From contig JAEWRW010000063.1 of NCBI GenBank assembly GCA_023398815.1, positions 62,001-126,000 on the forward strand: DNA of 64,000 nucleotides, read 5' to 3'. The notes beneath the pieces were generated by a model that saw only the letters and a list, made by a program, of their open reading frames with translations, was not told the origin of the DNA and made no database searches. The position numbers and the translations under genes were made by a program. Source of the DNA: Bacillota bacterium. Lineage in GTDB: Bacteria; Bacillota; Clostridia; Christensenellales; UMGS416. This document shows positions 33,813-42,158 of the stretch, in pieces. Every line of letters begins with the position of its first letter. The first letter of the stretch is position 1.

Positions 33813-34714
33813 CGTTCATGTCCTCCTTCATCCTTCGTTTTGTTCCTTCGTCGCCCAGCTGCCCCCGGCCGGCGTCGCATCCTGACTGACACATAGGCAC
33901 CGGCCACCATGTCGCTCCTGCGGATTGTGATGTCGTTGACGATGTAGTCCGGTTCCCGGCGCTCGATGAGCTCACGCAAAGATGCCTCATTGTCGACGCC
34001 CCTGGCAATGGCTCTCCTTGACAGCTTCTGTTCAGAGTAGGTGATGTGCGGCTTCTCCAAGTTCCGGCTACAGCTGTAGATCCGTTCCCCTGGTGCCCGG
34101 GTTCCCTGAGTTTTACAAAAGTAACGGGCCAGCCCCTCCAGGCCATACTCGTCCGGCTGCAGGCGGCTGGAGTTGGCCCGGCCAAGCCCCCAGAGCCGCT
34201 CTGCCTCATCCCGATCCATCCCCGTCATGACGATGTGGTGATGTACCCGCGCCCGGCGGCCCTCGCCTTCGCACTCGACGGTGTAGATGTAGCGAAGCTC
34301 TGGCAACCCCTGCTTGTCCCTCCAGCGTTTCACCCTGCGGATGTATGCCTGCATGTCCTTCTTGGCAGCCTCCACGGTGGCCGGCTGCTCCCCGCTGTAG
34401 GTGAGCGTCAGGAAGAGATCCTCCTCGGTGAAATTGGTGTTCATCAGCCTGATCAACCTCTTCTGTGCGTTCTTCCGGTTCTGTGCCCGCTGGGCCGCCT
34501 CTGTTGGCTTGACCCTCTTTGCCCTGGTGGCTTCCCTCTGCCACACCCACACGGGGAAGCTCTCCAGCTCCAGATATTCCCCGCATACGATTCTCTTGGT
34601 TCTGTATAACCCAACAGCCTGATGTTGCAGCTCCTTTCCCCGGCTGTGGTGGTTCCCTCTCCCCTCCAGCTCCCTGTCGAACAGGATCTCGTGCCTCTCA
34701 GCTGAGTATCCCAT
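33809..34714 (-). CDS. HUH-type rolling-circle replication-associated protein
   Basis: 301-residue protein resembling the REP_ORF2-G2P family. Motif 1 FLTLTYS (101-107), HUH motif RVHHHIVMTG (HHH 158-160) and ARYFCKT (Tyr 198, Lys 201) as the candidate nucleophile motif are in the right order. The C-terminus is strongly basic. HUH enzymes nick DNA and become covalently joined through Tyr. It is the only recognisable replication gene in the prophage. Confidence 0.8.
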   Translation of the reverse strand: MGYSAERHEILFDRELEGRGNHHSRGKELQHQAVGLYRTKRIVCGEYLELESFPVWVWQREATRAKRVKPTEAAQRAQNRKNAQKRLIRLMNTNFTEEDLFLTLTYSGEQPATVEAAKKDMQAYIRRVKRWRDKQGLPELRYIYTVECEGEGRRARVHHHIVMTGMDRDEAERLWGLGRANSSRLQPDEYGLEGLARYFCKTQGTRAPGERIYSCSRNLEKPHITYSEQKLSRRAIARGVDNEASLRELIERREPDYIVNDITIRRSDMVAGAYVSVRMRRRPGAAGRRRNKTKDEGGHER

Positions 34715-34788
34715 AACTCCCCTCCATGGACGGATTGTTAATACCCATTACAAGGACGGCAAGCGCCCGTCCGCTGGGCAGAGGTCGG

Positions 34789-35517
34789 CTATGGCTGTCG
34801 CTCCATCTCCGCCCGCAGGTCGTCCTTGATGACGATGTTCCGGCCAAGTTCTTTGGCCAGCCTCTCACACTCCCGGCCAAAGGCCCCCCAATTGATGGTC
34901 GATGGACGATAATTCAGTTTTCCAATCCTGAACTGATCAACGAAATCCACATACCTGATCGTCCAGAATGCTTCCTCCTCATGGAGGACCGGCTCCAGGC
35001 TGGCCCAGGTGTTGATGCCCTTTTCGTGCGCCCGGTAAAGCGCTTCGATGCGTTCATGGCCTGGTGCGGCGTTTGGTTCGTCTTGCGCCGCGCTGAACCC
35101 GGTGAGAGTGGCACCAAACCAATCACCCGGCCCGAGAAGGTCAAAGTCTCGCATGGCGCGGCACCCGCCCTTGGTGAGAATCTGGACATAGCACCCGGCC
35201 GCCTTGAGCCTACCGATGACTGCCCTGGTTATGGTAGTGTCCACCGGCGGCGCTGGGTATGGGTCACAGGTGAAGCACAGATGAACCGTCTTGCCTCGGA
35301 ACGGTACCCCGGCCATGCCATAGTAGAGCTGCCGGTCCAATGCCTCCAGCAGGCCCTCCCGCGGCTGCACATCCTCGAATGGCTGCTCCGGGTGGAACCT
35401 GCGATGCATGTCACTGGCGTAGCAGTAGGTGCACCCGTGGTTGCAGCCGGTGTAGATGTTGAGGGAGTAATCGGCGTATTCCAGCGCCTTGCCCTTGGGG
35501 ATGTAGATGGGTTTCAT
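34789..35517 (-). CDS. Radical SAM protein (SPL/COG1533-like), phage-encoded
   Basis: 242-residue radical-SAM enzyme. The 4Fe-4S cysteines are C25, C29 and C32 in YTGCNHGCTYCYA, followed by HLCFTCDPYP and QILTKGGCRAMRD, the pattern of the spore-photoproduct-lyase-like COG1533 group. It would make a 5'-deoxyadenosyl radical; the substrate is unknown. ATG 35517 has AGGAGGTG upstream. It lies 10 bases after the SNF2-methyltransferase fusion, in the same run of genes as a second radical-SAM protein. Confidence 0.85.
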   Translation of the reverse strand: MKPIYIPKGKALEYADYSLNIYTGCNHGCTYCYASDMHRRFHPEQPFEDVQPREGLLEALDRQLYYGMAGVPFRGKTVHLCFTCDPYPAPPVDTTITRAVIGRLKAAGCYVQILTKGGCRAMRDFDLLGPGDWFGATLTGFSAAQDEPNAAPGHERIEALYRAHEKGINTWASLEPVLHEEEAFWTIRYVDFVDQFRIGKLNYRPSTINWGAFGRECERLAKELGRNIVIKDDLRAEMERQP

Positions 35518-35527
35518 GGTGCACCTC

Positions 35528-38029
35528 CTATGCTGGGCTGAGAATGTCGAACAGCGTCGGCATGTCCACCTCCAGCTCTGCGGCCTTCAAGTAGCCAACT
35601 CCATCTCGGAAGTAATCCGCATTGAGCTCGATGCCGATGCCCTGGCGTCCCATGCGCACCGCACGCTCCGGCACCGTGAAAAGCCCGGCAAACGGGTCGA
35701 ACACAACGTCCCCAAGGCTGGAATACCGATTGATGATCCTCTCCACGATGTCGATCTGCAGCGGGCATACATGGAGCTGCTGCCGGCGCTGGCTCTGGGT
35801 GGTGTTGAGCGTCCGCATCCGGTTGATATCGTCCCACACCTGATCGGTCCAGCTCCCCGGGGCAACGACCATGAATGAGGCCGGTAGCTTCCCATCGGCG
35901 TCCAGCTTCTTTGCCATCTCCACATGATCCTCGTAGCTGTAGACGGTGCCGCGGGAGAACCGCCGATATGCGGCCTGCAGGCTGTCTACTGGCATGGCCT
36001 CCAGCTCCCGCTTGGTGGGAAGTCGGTCGCCCGAGCTCCTCCAGTACCCATGGGCATCGATCTGCCACTGGGCGCGGGTATATTCTTCCTTGCTCTTCGC
36101 CACCGGGGCGTCAGCATAGGCCGTGCTGGTGTCGCTGGGGAGCTTGCGGAACAGCAGAATGTACTCCGGGCAACCCACGCCCATCTTGGTGCCATCCTTG
36201 CACTGCTCGGTCCAGCCGAGGCGGTAGGTCTGGTTGTTTTCGCGCACCACATCGGTGAGCACCGTGATCATGCCCATATACTGGAAGCCGTGGCGCATAT
36301 AGTGCTGGATGCACAGGGCGTGGAACGGCTCCATGGTGGGCATGCCCGTGCCTGTGGTGTTGCCGAAGAGCACCCTATCCTTGACGTGGCAGGCGTAGAC
36401 CCGGCCCGGCCTCAGGATTCGCAGGAGCTGCGGGCTCAAAAAGTCCATCTGCTCCATGAATGCCTCGGTGTCCGGGTTGTGCCCGAAGTCGTTGTAGCTG
36501 GGCGTATACTCATAGTGGTTGGAGAATGGGATGGACGTGACAATCAGGTCAACGCTGTTGTCCTCCATGCCCTCCGTCTCCAGCACGCAGTCGTTGTTGA
36601 TGGCTGTGTAGTGATTCCCGTCGATGCGCACCCGTTCCACCCCCATGCTCCTGGCCAGCTTGTCCACCGCCGAGGTGACGGACAGTCCGTACCGCTTGAT
36701 GATCTCGCTCATCTTGGCCATCATGTGGTCGTACCGCTTCCACTTCTCCAGCAGGGCCTCCAGAATCTGCCGCTCGCTCTCAGTGTAGATGATGTCAATG
36801 ACCACCTGATCCCGCTGCAAGAACCGATAGATGCGGTGGATCGCCTGCAGGAAGTCGTGGAACTCGTAGTCGATGCCCGCGAAAATGGCTCGGTGACAAT
36901 ACCTCTGGAAGTTGCAGCCGGATCCTGACAGCTCCTTTTTGGTGGCAAGCAGACGGGAGCGTCCGTCGGAGAAGTCAATGACACGCTGTTCTCTGGTGTC
37001 AATGTCCAGACTGCCGTAGACCTCCACGGCCTCTGGCAGTGCGTGCTTGATGGCATGGCGCTCGGCCTCCAGGTCGTGCCAGAGGATGAAATGATCCTCC
37101 GGTGCCTCGTCGACGAGCTCAACGACCTTTTCCACCCTGGCGTCGATGCTGTCCCGCTTCTCACGGGCCGCGTCGGCCAGCGAGAGTGCCGCGTCCCGGA
37201 TGAGCTTGTACTGCCCGTCCCGGTCCATCCCCGCCGTGCGGTGGTCGACTGGGATCTCGTGATACCTGACCTCCATTGGCGGCAGGTCATACCCCTCATC
37301 GGAGTAACCGAGGTCGGAAGGCTTACGGATGAACAGCGCCCAGCTGCTCACCCACAACCAGAACTCCTCCTCTTTGTGCGGGTACAGGGTCAGGTTGTTG
37401 GCCTTGGTGCTATCCCGCTGGAAAAACCGCGTCAGTGCCTGGCCGGTGTCCATGATCTCCAGGAACCCGGAGTAGTTGATGAGCTCTTTGAACTGGTTGG
37501 GATCCGGGATGGCCGTGCACACCAGCTTAAATGGCACTCCCTTGAAAAGGCTCATGAACGTCTGGTAGGTCTTGGAGCCGAAGCTGCGCAACACCGCTGC
37601 CTCATCCAGGCTGGAGGCCGCATCGAACCGCTGAGGATCGATGTCGCCATCTCGCACGCGCTCATAGTTGGTCAGCACGATCCGGTCACGGCTGGCCATG
37701 GCCTCCGCCATGGTGCGGACGTAGGGCGGCGGATCTATGCCGAGGAGATCCACGGCGTCCCTGGTGAACTCCTGTTTGACGCCCAGCGGCAGCACCAACA
37801 GGGACTTGCCGCCGGTGTGTTCGCTGACCAGCCTGGAGAACTCTATCTCCTGCGCCGTCTTGCCAAGGCCGAATGACTCAAAGAGCGCCCGCCGACCACC
37901 GCGCAGTGCCCACATGATGGCGTCCCGCTGGTGCGGCTTCAGGGCCGGATTGAGCTTGTCCGGCGTGATGGCGAAGCCAGCCTCCGGCGCCAGGTCAATC
38001 TTTGCTCTCAGAAACTCCTGATACTTCAT
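35528..38029 (-). CDS. SNF2-type helicase fused to a DNA methyltransferase
   Basis: 833 residues combining two activities. Residues about 30-420 are an SNF2-type ATPase: Walker A FGLGKT (53-58), DEAA (142-145), CTAIPDPNQFKEL (motif III) and QAIHRIYRFLQ (motif VI). Residues about 465-833 are a beta-class N6/N4 methyltransferase: catalytic TSIPFSNHYEY (498-508) before SAM motif DPFAGLF (778-784). The TSIPF tetrad is a phage-type variant of DPPY/SPPY. No nuclease motif is seen, so it could modify but not obviously cut DNA. It overlaps a 64-residue gene by 35 bases. Confidence 0.88.
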   Translation of the reverse strand: MKYQEFLRAKIDLAPEAGFAITPDKLNPALKPHQRDAIMWALRGGRRALFESFGLGKTAQEIEFSRLVSEHTGGKSLLVLPLGVKQEFTRDAVDLLGIDPPPYVRTMAEAMASRDRIVLTNYERVRDGDIDPQRFDAASSLDEAAVLRSFGSKTYQTFMSLFKGVPFKLVCTAIPDPNQFKELINYSGFLEIMDTGQALTRFFQRDSTKANNLTLYPHKEEEFWLWVSSWALFIRKPSDLGYSDEGYDLPPMEVRYHEIPVDHRTAGMDRDGQYKLIRDAALSLADAAREKRDSIDARVEKVVELVDEAPEDHFILWHDLEAERHAIKHALPEAVEVYGSLDIDTREQRVIDFSDGRSRLLATKKELSGSGCNFQRYCHRAIFAGIDYEFHDFLQAIHRIYRFLQRDQVVIDIIYTESERQILEALLEKWKRYDHMMAKMSEIIKRYGLSVTSAVDKLARSMGVERVRIDGNHYTAINNDCVLETEGMEDNSVDLIVTSIPFSNHYEYTPSYNDFGHNPDTEAFMEQMDFLSPQLLRILRPGRVYACHVKDRVLFGNTTGTGMPTMEPFHALCIQHYMRHGFQYMGMITVLTDVVRENNQTYRLGWTEQCKDGTKMGVGCPEYILLFRKLPSDTSTAYADAPVAKSKEEYTRAQWQIDAHGYWRSSGDRLPTKRELEAMPVDSLQAAYRRFSRGTVYSYEDHVEMAKKLDADGKLPASFMVVAPGSWTDQVWDDINRMRTLNTTQSQRRQQLHVCPLQIDIVERIINRYSSLGDVVFDPFAGLFTVPERAVRMGRQGIGIELNADYFRDGVGYLKAAELEVDMPTLFDILSPA

Positions 38030-38189
38030 TTGTAAACTCCTTGGTCAGCTGGTCGAATTTGGCCACGTGGCCGGCGAATGGGCCGTAGGCATTGAGCATG
38101 AAGCGCAGTCCCAGCAGCTCCCGCCGTGCCCCCGGCTCCCGAATGTCCACGCTGATGTGGATGCCATTCTCGGTGCGGTGGATCTTCAT
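37995..38189 (-). CDS. Small phage protein between radical-SAM and SNF2-methyltransferase
   Basis: 64 residues from ATG 38189, which overlaps the radical-SAM stop as ATGA. Sequence contains IHISVDIREPGARRELLGLRF. Unrecognised. Its 3' end overlaps the SNF2-methyltransferase start by 35 bases, implying coupled translation of the block. Confidence 0.65.
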   Translation of the reverse strand: MKIHRTENGIHISVDIREPGARRELLGLRFMLNAYGPFAGHVAKFDQLTKEFTNEVSGVSESKD

Positions 38190-39034
38190 AACTTGATCTC
38201 TCCCTCCCGCAGCTTCACGTGGATGATGGCCGGCCGTGCCCATTGGCCTTGGAACCTGCGCCACTCTATGGCTTCGTGACCGGCATCGTCTTTCCAGAGC
38301 ATCGCCATTGGCCAAAAACCTGCGCGCATGGTGTCTATGAGGCGCTTTTCTGCCTTATCAAAGGTGTCGCCAGGGTAGCCGATCAGCACGTAAGTCCTGA
38401 GTGCGTGGCTGGCCATGGTATAACCTTCCGCAGCAAGCAGCTTCCCGGCATTTACCAAAGGCTCATAGTCGTCCGGGGTATCGTAGGCAAAGAACATGTG
38501 GTGCGTGCTCACGGCTCGGAGCAACCCAACGTGCCATGGTTCCAGTAGACGCGCCTCCAGCCCACCACTGAATATCGGGCGCTGTGGCTGGTGGTCCAGC
38601 ATTGCGAATACCTTCCGGATGTGCTCCTCCGAGCAGGCAAGAAGATTGTCGTCCAGTACCTTCCATCCTTCCTTGACCTCCAGTTCGCGCAAGCCACCTT
38701 CGCGTCGTGGCACCGAGCAAAACCAGCATCGATTCGGGCATCCTCGGCTCGTAATGGTGTAGCCCTCCCGAAGGTACATTCCCGGGGTGAATTCTTCACC
38801 GCGCTGGCCAGTGGCCGGGCCTCCCATGCTGACCGGTACGCCCACGGCCTCCCATTCCTTCGCGAGCCACTCAGCTCGATGCAAATCGTAGGTAAATGCT
38901 ACGCTGATGTGCACCTCGTCGATCTCTGGTAGTGCCAGCATCGGTGGCGGCCCATCGAACGCCATCTCATCGGTTGGCGTGGCAGAGGTGCGCCTGGGAA
39001 ACACCCTGGCGATGCGCTTGCCGTCGACGATCAT
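38186..39034 (-). CDS. Second radical SAM protein, phage-encoded
   Basis: 282 residues. The radical-SAM cluster cysteines are C99, C103 and C106 in TSRGCPNRCWFCSVPRREG. They are preceded by a roughly 90-residue N-terminal region with HISVAFTYDLHRAEWLAKEW, a B12-binding-like or Rossmann-like part. Later SGGLEARLL and YVLIGYPGDTFDKAEKRL follow the usual barrel pattern. Substrate unknown. GGGAGG precedes ATG 39034. With the methyltransferase fusion it may be part of a DNA or nucleotide modification route. Confidence 0.85.
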   Translation of the reverse strand: MIVDGKRIARVFPRRTSATPTDEMAFDGPPPMLALPEIDEVHISVAFTYDLHRAEWLAKEWEAVGVPVSMGGPATGQRGEEFTPGMYLREGYTITSRGCPNRCWFCSVPRREGGLRELEVKEGWKVLDDNLLACSEEHIRKVFAMLDHQPQRPIFSGGLEARLLEPWHVGLLRAVSTHHMFFAYDTPDDYEPLVNAGKLLAAEGYTMASHALRTYVLIGYPGDTFDKAEKRLIDTMRAGFWPMAMLWKDDAGHEAIEWRRFQGQWARPAIIHVKLREGEIKL

Positions 39035-39086
39035 GGCCGCCTCCCGAGCATAATAGATATATAGGCGGCTTTAGTTGTGCGCCCCA

Positions 39087-39290
39087 TCATTCGCCCTCCG
39101 AGCCCATCGGCTCTTCTTCTTCGATTTTGTACAGCCTGGCCGGCACGTTCCAGCACCGAATTGTCCAGTGACGCTGCGCCGCCAGGTAAATCGTCTTGCC
39201 ACGCACGCCGAGCTGGTCCCTCGCATCCACGAACCTGTCGAAGACGGCCAGCGGTAGCTCGTACTCGTCAGCGGTCACCAGCATGTACAT
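39087..39290 (-). CDS. Small hypothetical phage protein
   Basis: 67 residues, MYMLVTADEYELPLAVFDR at the start, with an acidic C-terminus. Common in phage early regions, function unknown. It overlaps the zinc-ribbon gene stop by 1 base (TGATG). Confidence 0.65.
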   Translation of the reverse strand: MYMLVTADEYELPLAVFDRFVDARDQLGVRGKTIYLAAQRHWTIRCWNVPARLYKIEEEEPMGSEGE

Positions 39291-39541
39291 CAGGACCCAC
39301 CATCATTGCCTGGTTGGTCGCCCGGCCGCCGCTGGAAGCGCCTCATGTACTCTTCCATGTCATCCACCATCGTCTTGGCGCCCCGCCCGATGATCCCGTT
39401 GACGATGCGCCGTCTGAACTGGATGACAGCCATGCAATCCTCGTTGCGGCAGTGCCCCGCGACCCCGCCGCTGAGGCTTCCGAAGATCGACATCTGCGCC
39501 CCGCAGAGTGGGCAGGTTGGCTGGCTCTTGTCCTCGTGCAT
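39290..39541 (-). CDS. Small zinc-ribbon phage protein
   Basis: 83 residues. CPLCGAQ and later C-R-N-E-D-C (residues about 10-37) form a four-cysteine zinc ribbon; the rest is basic and helical. ATG 39541 is chosen because GGAGG lies upstream. The longer reading frame to 39670 is rejected because it runs through the tRNA-Pro. Confidence 0.7.
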   Translation of the reverse strand: MHEDKSQPTCPLCGAQMSIFGSLSGGVAGHCRNEDCMAVIQFRRRIVNGIIGRGAKTMVDDMEEYMRRFQRRPGDQPGNDGGS

Positions 39542-39560
39542 GATGTGCCTCCGTTCTCGA

Positions 39561-39635
39561 TGGTGCGGGATGCCGGATTTGAACCGGCGGCCCCTCGTCC
39601 CCAAGGCGAGTGCGCTACCGCTGCGCCAATCCCGC
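39561..39635 (-). tRNA. tRNA-Pro(TGG), prophage-encoded
   Basis: 75-base cloverleaf with encoded CCA: 7-bp acceptor GCGGGAT/ATCCCGC, D arm GCGC/GCGC, T arm GCCGG-TTCAAAT-CCGGC, and loop CTTGGGG with anticodon TGG. The anticodon stem has one C-A mismatch next to the loop. It is on the minus strand among phage early genes. Confidence 0.85.
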
Positions 39636-39808
39636 ATGCGCCCGTTTACCGCCGCACGGGCGACATCCACATGTGTTTCACCTGCCGGCGGGCAAGTGTG
39701 GATGTTGGTGGAGGCGGCGGGAGCGGTCCCCCGCTACTGCCAGGATGCCATGCTCATCATGGCTGGACGCCTCCATGTTGTCGGTCTTTCCCGGCTGTCT
39801 CGTTTCCA

Positions 39809-40198
39809 TCACTTTAAGATAGGTAGCTGCTGTCTGATGTCGTAAGGCACGTTCCCGGCCCATATGAAGCTGTTTTCCAAAATGTAGTTGTTGTAGGTGC
39901 TGGCGGTCTTGTTGGCTCGCATCTTGGCTTGTTCAGCCCATCCCTGCTTTTCGTGGCCCTCGGAGTCCTTGTACTGCTCAAAGGTCAGCACATCAGCCTC
40001 ATAGCTGGCAATCATGGCCCTGGCGGTATCCTCGACCTTCTTCTGCTTCTCGTAGGTGCTGGCATCATCGACCTTTTTCAATGTCCTGTCATAGGTATTC
40101 CAGACGGCGCGGCCCGCTGGTACCGCCGTGAAGAATATGCAAGCGCCAACTAGCAGGACAGCGGCGATGATGGCGATGAAGGTTCCCTTCCCGGTCAT
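39809..40198 (-). CDS. Phage membrane-anchored protein
   Basis: 129 residues. An N-terminal hydrophobic helix (IAIIAAVLLVGACIFF, about 8-24) anchors an extracytoplasmic helical domain with YEKQKKVEDTARAM and SYEADVLTFEQYK. This type is common in Bacillota prophages. It overlaps the lipoprotein gene start by 4 bases, so the two probably act together at the membrane. Confidence 0.68.
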   Translation of the reverse strand: MTGKGTFIAIIAAVLLVGACIFFTAVPAGRAVWNTYDRTLKKVDDASTYEKQKKVEDTARAMIASYEADVLTFEQYKDSEGHEKQGWAEQAKMRANKTASTYNNYILENSFIWAGNVPYDIRQQLPILK

Positions 40199-40809
40199 TT
40201 CGCCACCCCCTCCGTTTTCAGAACGGGATCATCGATCTCAAATGGGATATCAGAATAGAGGTATGTGCCGGTCCACTCCATGTATTTCCCGTCCGGTGTG
40301 AACCAGAAAATACCGTCATCGTTGGCACCATAGGTTCCATCCACATCGGCCAGCCACTTGTTTTTTGCAGAATAATCGCCGTTGCTGTATTCGTAATACT
40401 CTGAATCCGGGGTGAGGTAGCTGTTGAGACTGCTGAGCTTTCCGTCCACCACAAAACGACCAAGTATGGCACCATTGTCTGTGATCAGCACGACATAACC
40501 CAGCGGTCGGCTGGCAATCTCACAGGGAAGGGAAATTGCCTTTTCCCGCTGGCCATTGACCCAGTACGCCCTCCGGATTAGGTTCCACCGCTCCAGGCTG
40601 TAGTCAATGTCCGTGGGCGTTGGTTGCCGCTGCTCAAGGTCTGCGGCCACTGCCTTCTGTTTCTGGATGTCACTCGCACCCGTAGCCAATGTGCTAACCC
40701 CGGCCGTTGTCGCGTCGCATCCCGTCAGGATCAGCACAAGTGCGAGGATGGCGGCAATGGTGATTCCTGCCGCAACGATCTTGATGAAACGGGTGTTGAT
40801 GATTCGCAT
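40195..40809 (-). CDS. Phage lipoprotein
   Basis: 204 residues. A signal peptide ends in lipobox LILTGC (Cys about 30). The mature part contains RQPTPTDIDYSLERWNLIRRAYWVNGQ and GAILGRFVVDGKLSSLNSYLTPDSE, a family I have seen in phages without assigned function. Surface lipoproteins in lysogens sometimes block superinfection; that role here is inference. It is cotranscribed with the membrane protein downstream. Confidence 0.72.
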   Translation of the reverse strand: MRIINTRFIKIVAAGITIAAILALVLILTGCDATTAGVSTLATGASDIQKQKAVAADLEQRQPTPTDIDYSLERWNLIRRAYWVNGQREKAISLPCEIASRPLGYVVLITDNGAILGRFVVDGKLSSLNSYLTPDSEYYEYSNGDYSAKNKWLADVDGTYGANDDGIFWFTPDGKYMEWTGTYLYSDIPFEIDDPVLKTEGVAK

Positions 40810-40842
40810 GTTGTTTCTCCTCTCCGTTATTAAAGTGGTATT

Positions 40843-41280
40843 CTATCTGAGCTTCGCCCCGCACCAGGGACAGAGATTAACGCTGTAGTTGAACCGGTTC
40901 AAAGCATCGACGATGCACGGCCCCTCGTCGAACTCGTCGCCTTCACTGCGGAGAATGCGTACTCCGGGCGGCATTTCTGCACAGCAATGTGCGTTCCACG
41001 CTGTCGTAGCCTTCATGGTGCCAATCGGCCCATCTGCCAACAGATCCTCCACGGCTGCCTGTGCCGCGGGCGAAAGTGGCTCAACGTACTCCGCCGGCGT
41101 CTGCGCTTCGTCATCGGCGCAGAGCTGCCTGGAGCACTCCTCCTCTGGTGCCGCTTCCATCTCCTCCATGACGGCCACGACCGTGTGGGACGGCACGTTC
41201 AGTGCCGCAGCGACCTCCACCGGCCTGGCACCAGCCCTCAGCATCTCCCGGACGCTCTCGGTCTTCGATACACTTGCCAT
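40843..41280 (-). CDS. Phage protein with HTH-like N-terminus and zinc knuckle
   Basis: 145 residues. The start SVREMLRAGARPVEVAAALNVPSHTVVAVMEEM looks like a helix-turn-helix. The C-terminal NLCPWCGAKL with upstream His/Cys forms a zinc-binding tail of the kind found in many phage orphans. No family is assigned. Confidence 0.65.
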   Translation of the reverse strand: MASVSKTESVREMLRAGARPVEVAAALNVPSHTVVAVMEEMEAAPEEECSRQLCADDEAQTPAEYVEPLSPAAQAAVEDLLADGPIGTMKATTAWNAHCCAEMPPGVRILRSEGDEFDEGPCIVDALNRFNYSVNLCPWCGAKLR

Positions 41281-41281
41281 T

Positions 41282-41503
41282 TCAACCGTTCCCTCCTCGT
41301 TTCAAACGCTGGATCACCCCCAGCCGCCCCTCCTGCCTTTCGTGCCGCCGGACACTCTCTCTGGAATCCACGCTCATTTCCTGACGCCGCAGTGTATCGG
41401 CATACCGTGCTGGCTTCGCGGCCTCATGGGCCGCCCAGGCCTCACAGGTGCCCCGACACCCAAGCACCCGGTGCTGACAATCCCTACAGGGTGGCGTTTT
41501 CAC
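41282..41503 (-). CDS. Small cysteine-rich phage protein
   Basis: 73 residues starting MKTPPCRDCQHRVLGCRGTCEAW, a short cysteine cluster followed by a basic helix. This pattern recurs in small phage early genes. Overlaps the next gene by 4 bases. Confidence 0.65.
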   Translation of the reverse strand: MKTPPCRDCQHRVLGCRGTCEAWAAHEAAKPARYADTLRRQEMSVDSRESVRRHERQEGRLGVIQRLKRGGNG

Positions 41504-41706
41504 CGGCGCCGCCTCCCCGGCGGGAAGATCTCGGCGTCGACCGCCGGATCCATCCGCAAGAAAAAGGCCTGCGCCTGCGCCTCGTCATAGGAATCGTGGT
41601 AGCTGTCAACGACCGGCTTGCTCCCGCGCCGCTGGCGCACAACGACATAGGAATCCGCCGGGCAATCCTGGAGCCCCTGCCCCTCATCGAGCTTGTTGCT
41701 GGCCAT
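41500..41706 (-). CDS. Small hypothetical phage protein
   Basis: 68 residues from ATG 41706 (GGAGGAGCG upstream). Contains SYVVVRQRRGSKPVVDSYHD and a C-terminal arginine run. Unrecognised. Confidence 0.6.
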   Translation of the reverse strand: MASNKLDEGQGLQDCPADSYVVVRQRRGSKPVVDSYHDSYDEAQAQAFFLRMDPAVDAEIFPPGRRRR

Positions 41707-41902
41707 GATTCGCTCCTCCATCGTCTGCAAATCGGTAGATCCTCCATGATGTGCTCGGCCTACGGCCTGTACACATCCCGTGTATGTGGCTGGGGCTGTA
41801 GCAGGTGGCCGCCGCCACATCCGTCACTGACGGGTATAAGGCGATCCGGTGGCCAGTCCCGTCCAGCACCTCCACTGGCCTACGGTTTGGCGGGTTCGGC
41901 AT
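41684..41902 (-). CDS. NUMOD1-like helix-turn-helix small protein
   Basis: 72 residues. The segment RIALYPSVTDVAAATCYSPSHIHGMCTGRRPSTSW follows the NUMOD1 pattern (y.S...AA...g.s...I.....G). NUMOD1 domains usually bind DNA in homing endonucleases; here the domain stands alone. Start 41902 has GGGGGTG upstream; 41908 is an alternative. It overlaps both neighbours. Confidence 0.55.
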   Translation of the reverse strand: MPNPPNRRPVEVLDGTGHRIALYPSVTDVAAATCYSPSHIHGMCTGRRPSTSWRIYRFADDGGANHGQQQAR

Positions 41903-42155
41903 GGCCATCACCCCCAGCCCCACACTGATGACGGAGGAAAACCTCCCACACGCCGATGCCCCCGGGCGCCTTGTCCACCACGTCCCCCTGGATGGCCCGG
42001 CCATCCAGCGTGTACCCGATGGCCCTGCCGTGGCGGTTGGGATAGAGCAGCACAGGCCGCGAGTCCACATGCACCGAGCAGCGCTGGGTGCGGATGTCGC
42101 CAGTCACGGCCCCACAGCGGCGACACTGGCGCAAGGCCCTAAGTTCCGCTCCCAT
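41880..42155 (-). CDS. Small zinc-ribbon phage protein
   Basis: 91 residues with CRRCGAV and a later Cys/His (about 11-27) as a zinc-ribbon start, then GIGVWEVFLRHQCGAGG. ATG 42155 has AGAGGTAG upstream. Function unknown. Confidence 0.58.
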   Translation of the reverse strand: MGAELRALRQCRRCGAVTGDIRTQRCSVHVDSRPVLLYPNRHGRAIGYTLDGRAIQGDVVDKAPGGIGVWEVFLRHQCGAGGDGHAEPAKP

Positions 42156-42158
42156 CGC

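Noticed and set aside
39542..39670. N-terminal extension of the zinc-ribbon gene to 39670
   Set aside because: The extension is the translated tRNA-Pro; a good ribosome site exists at 39541.
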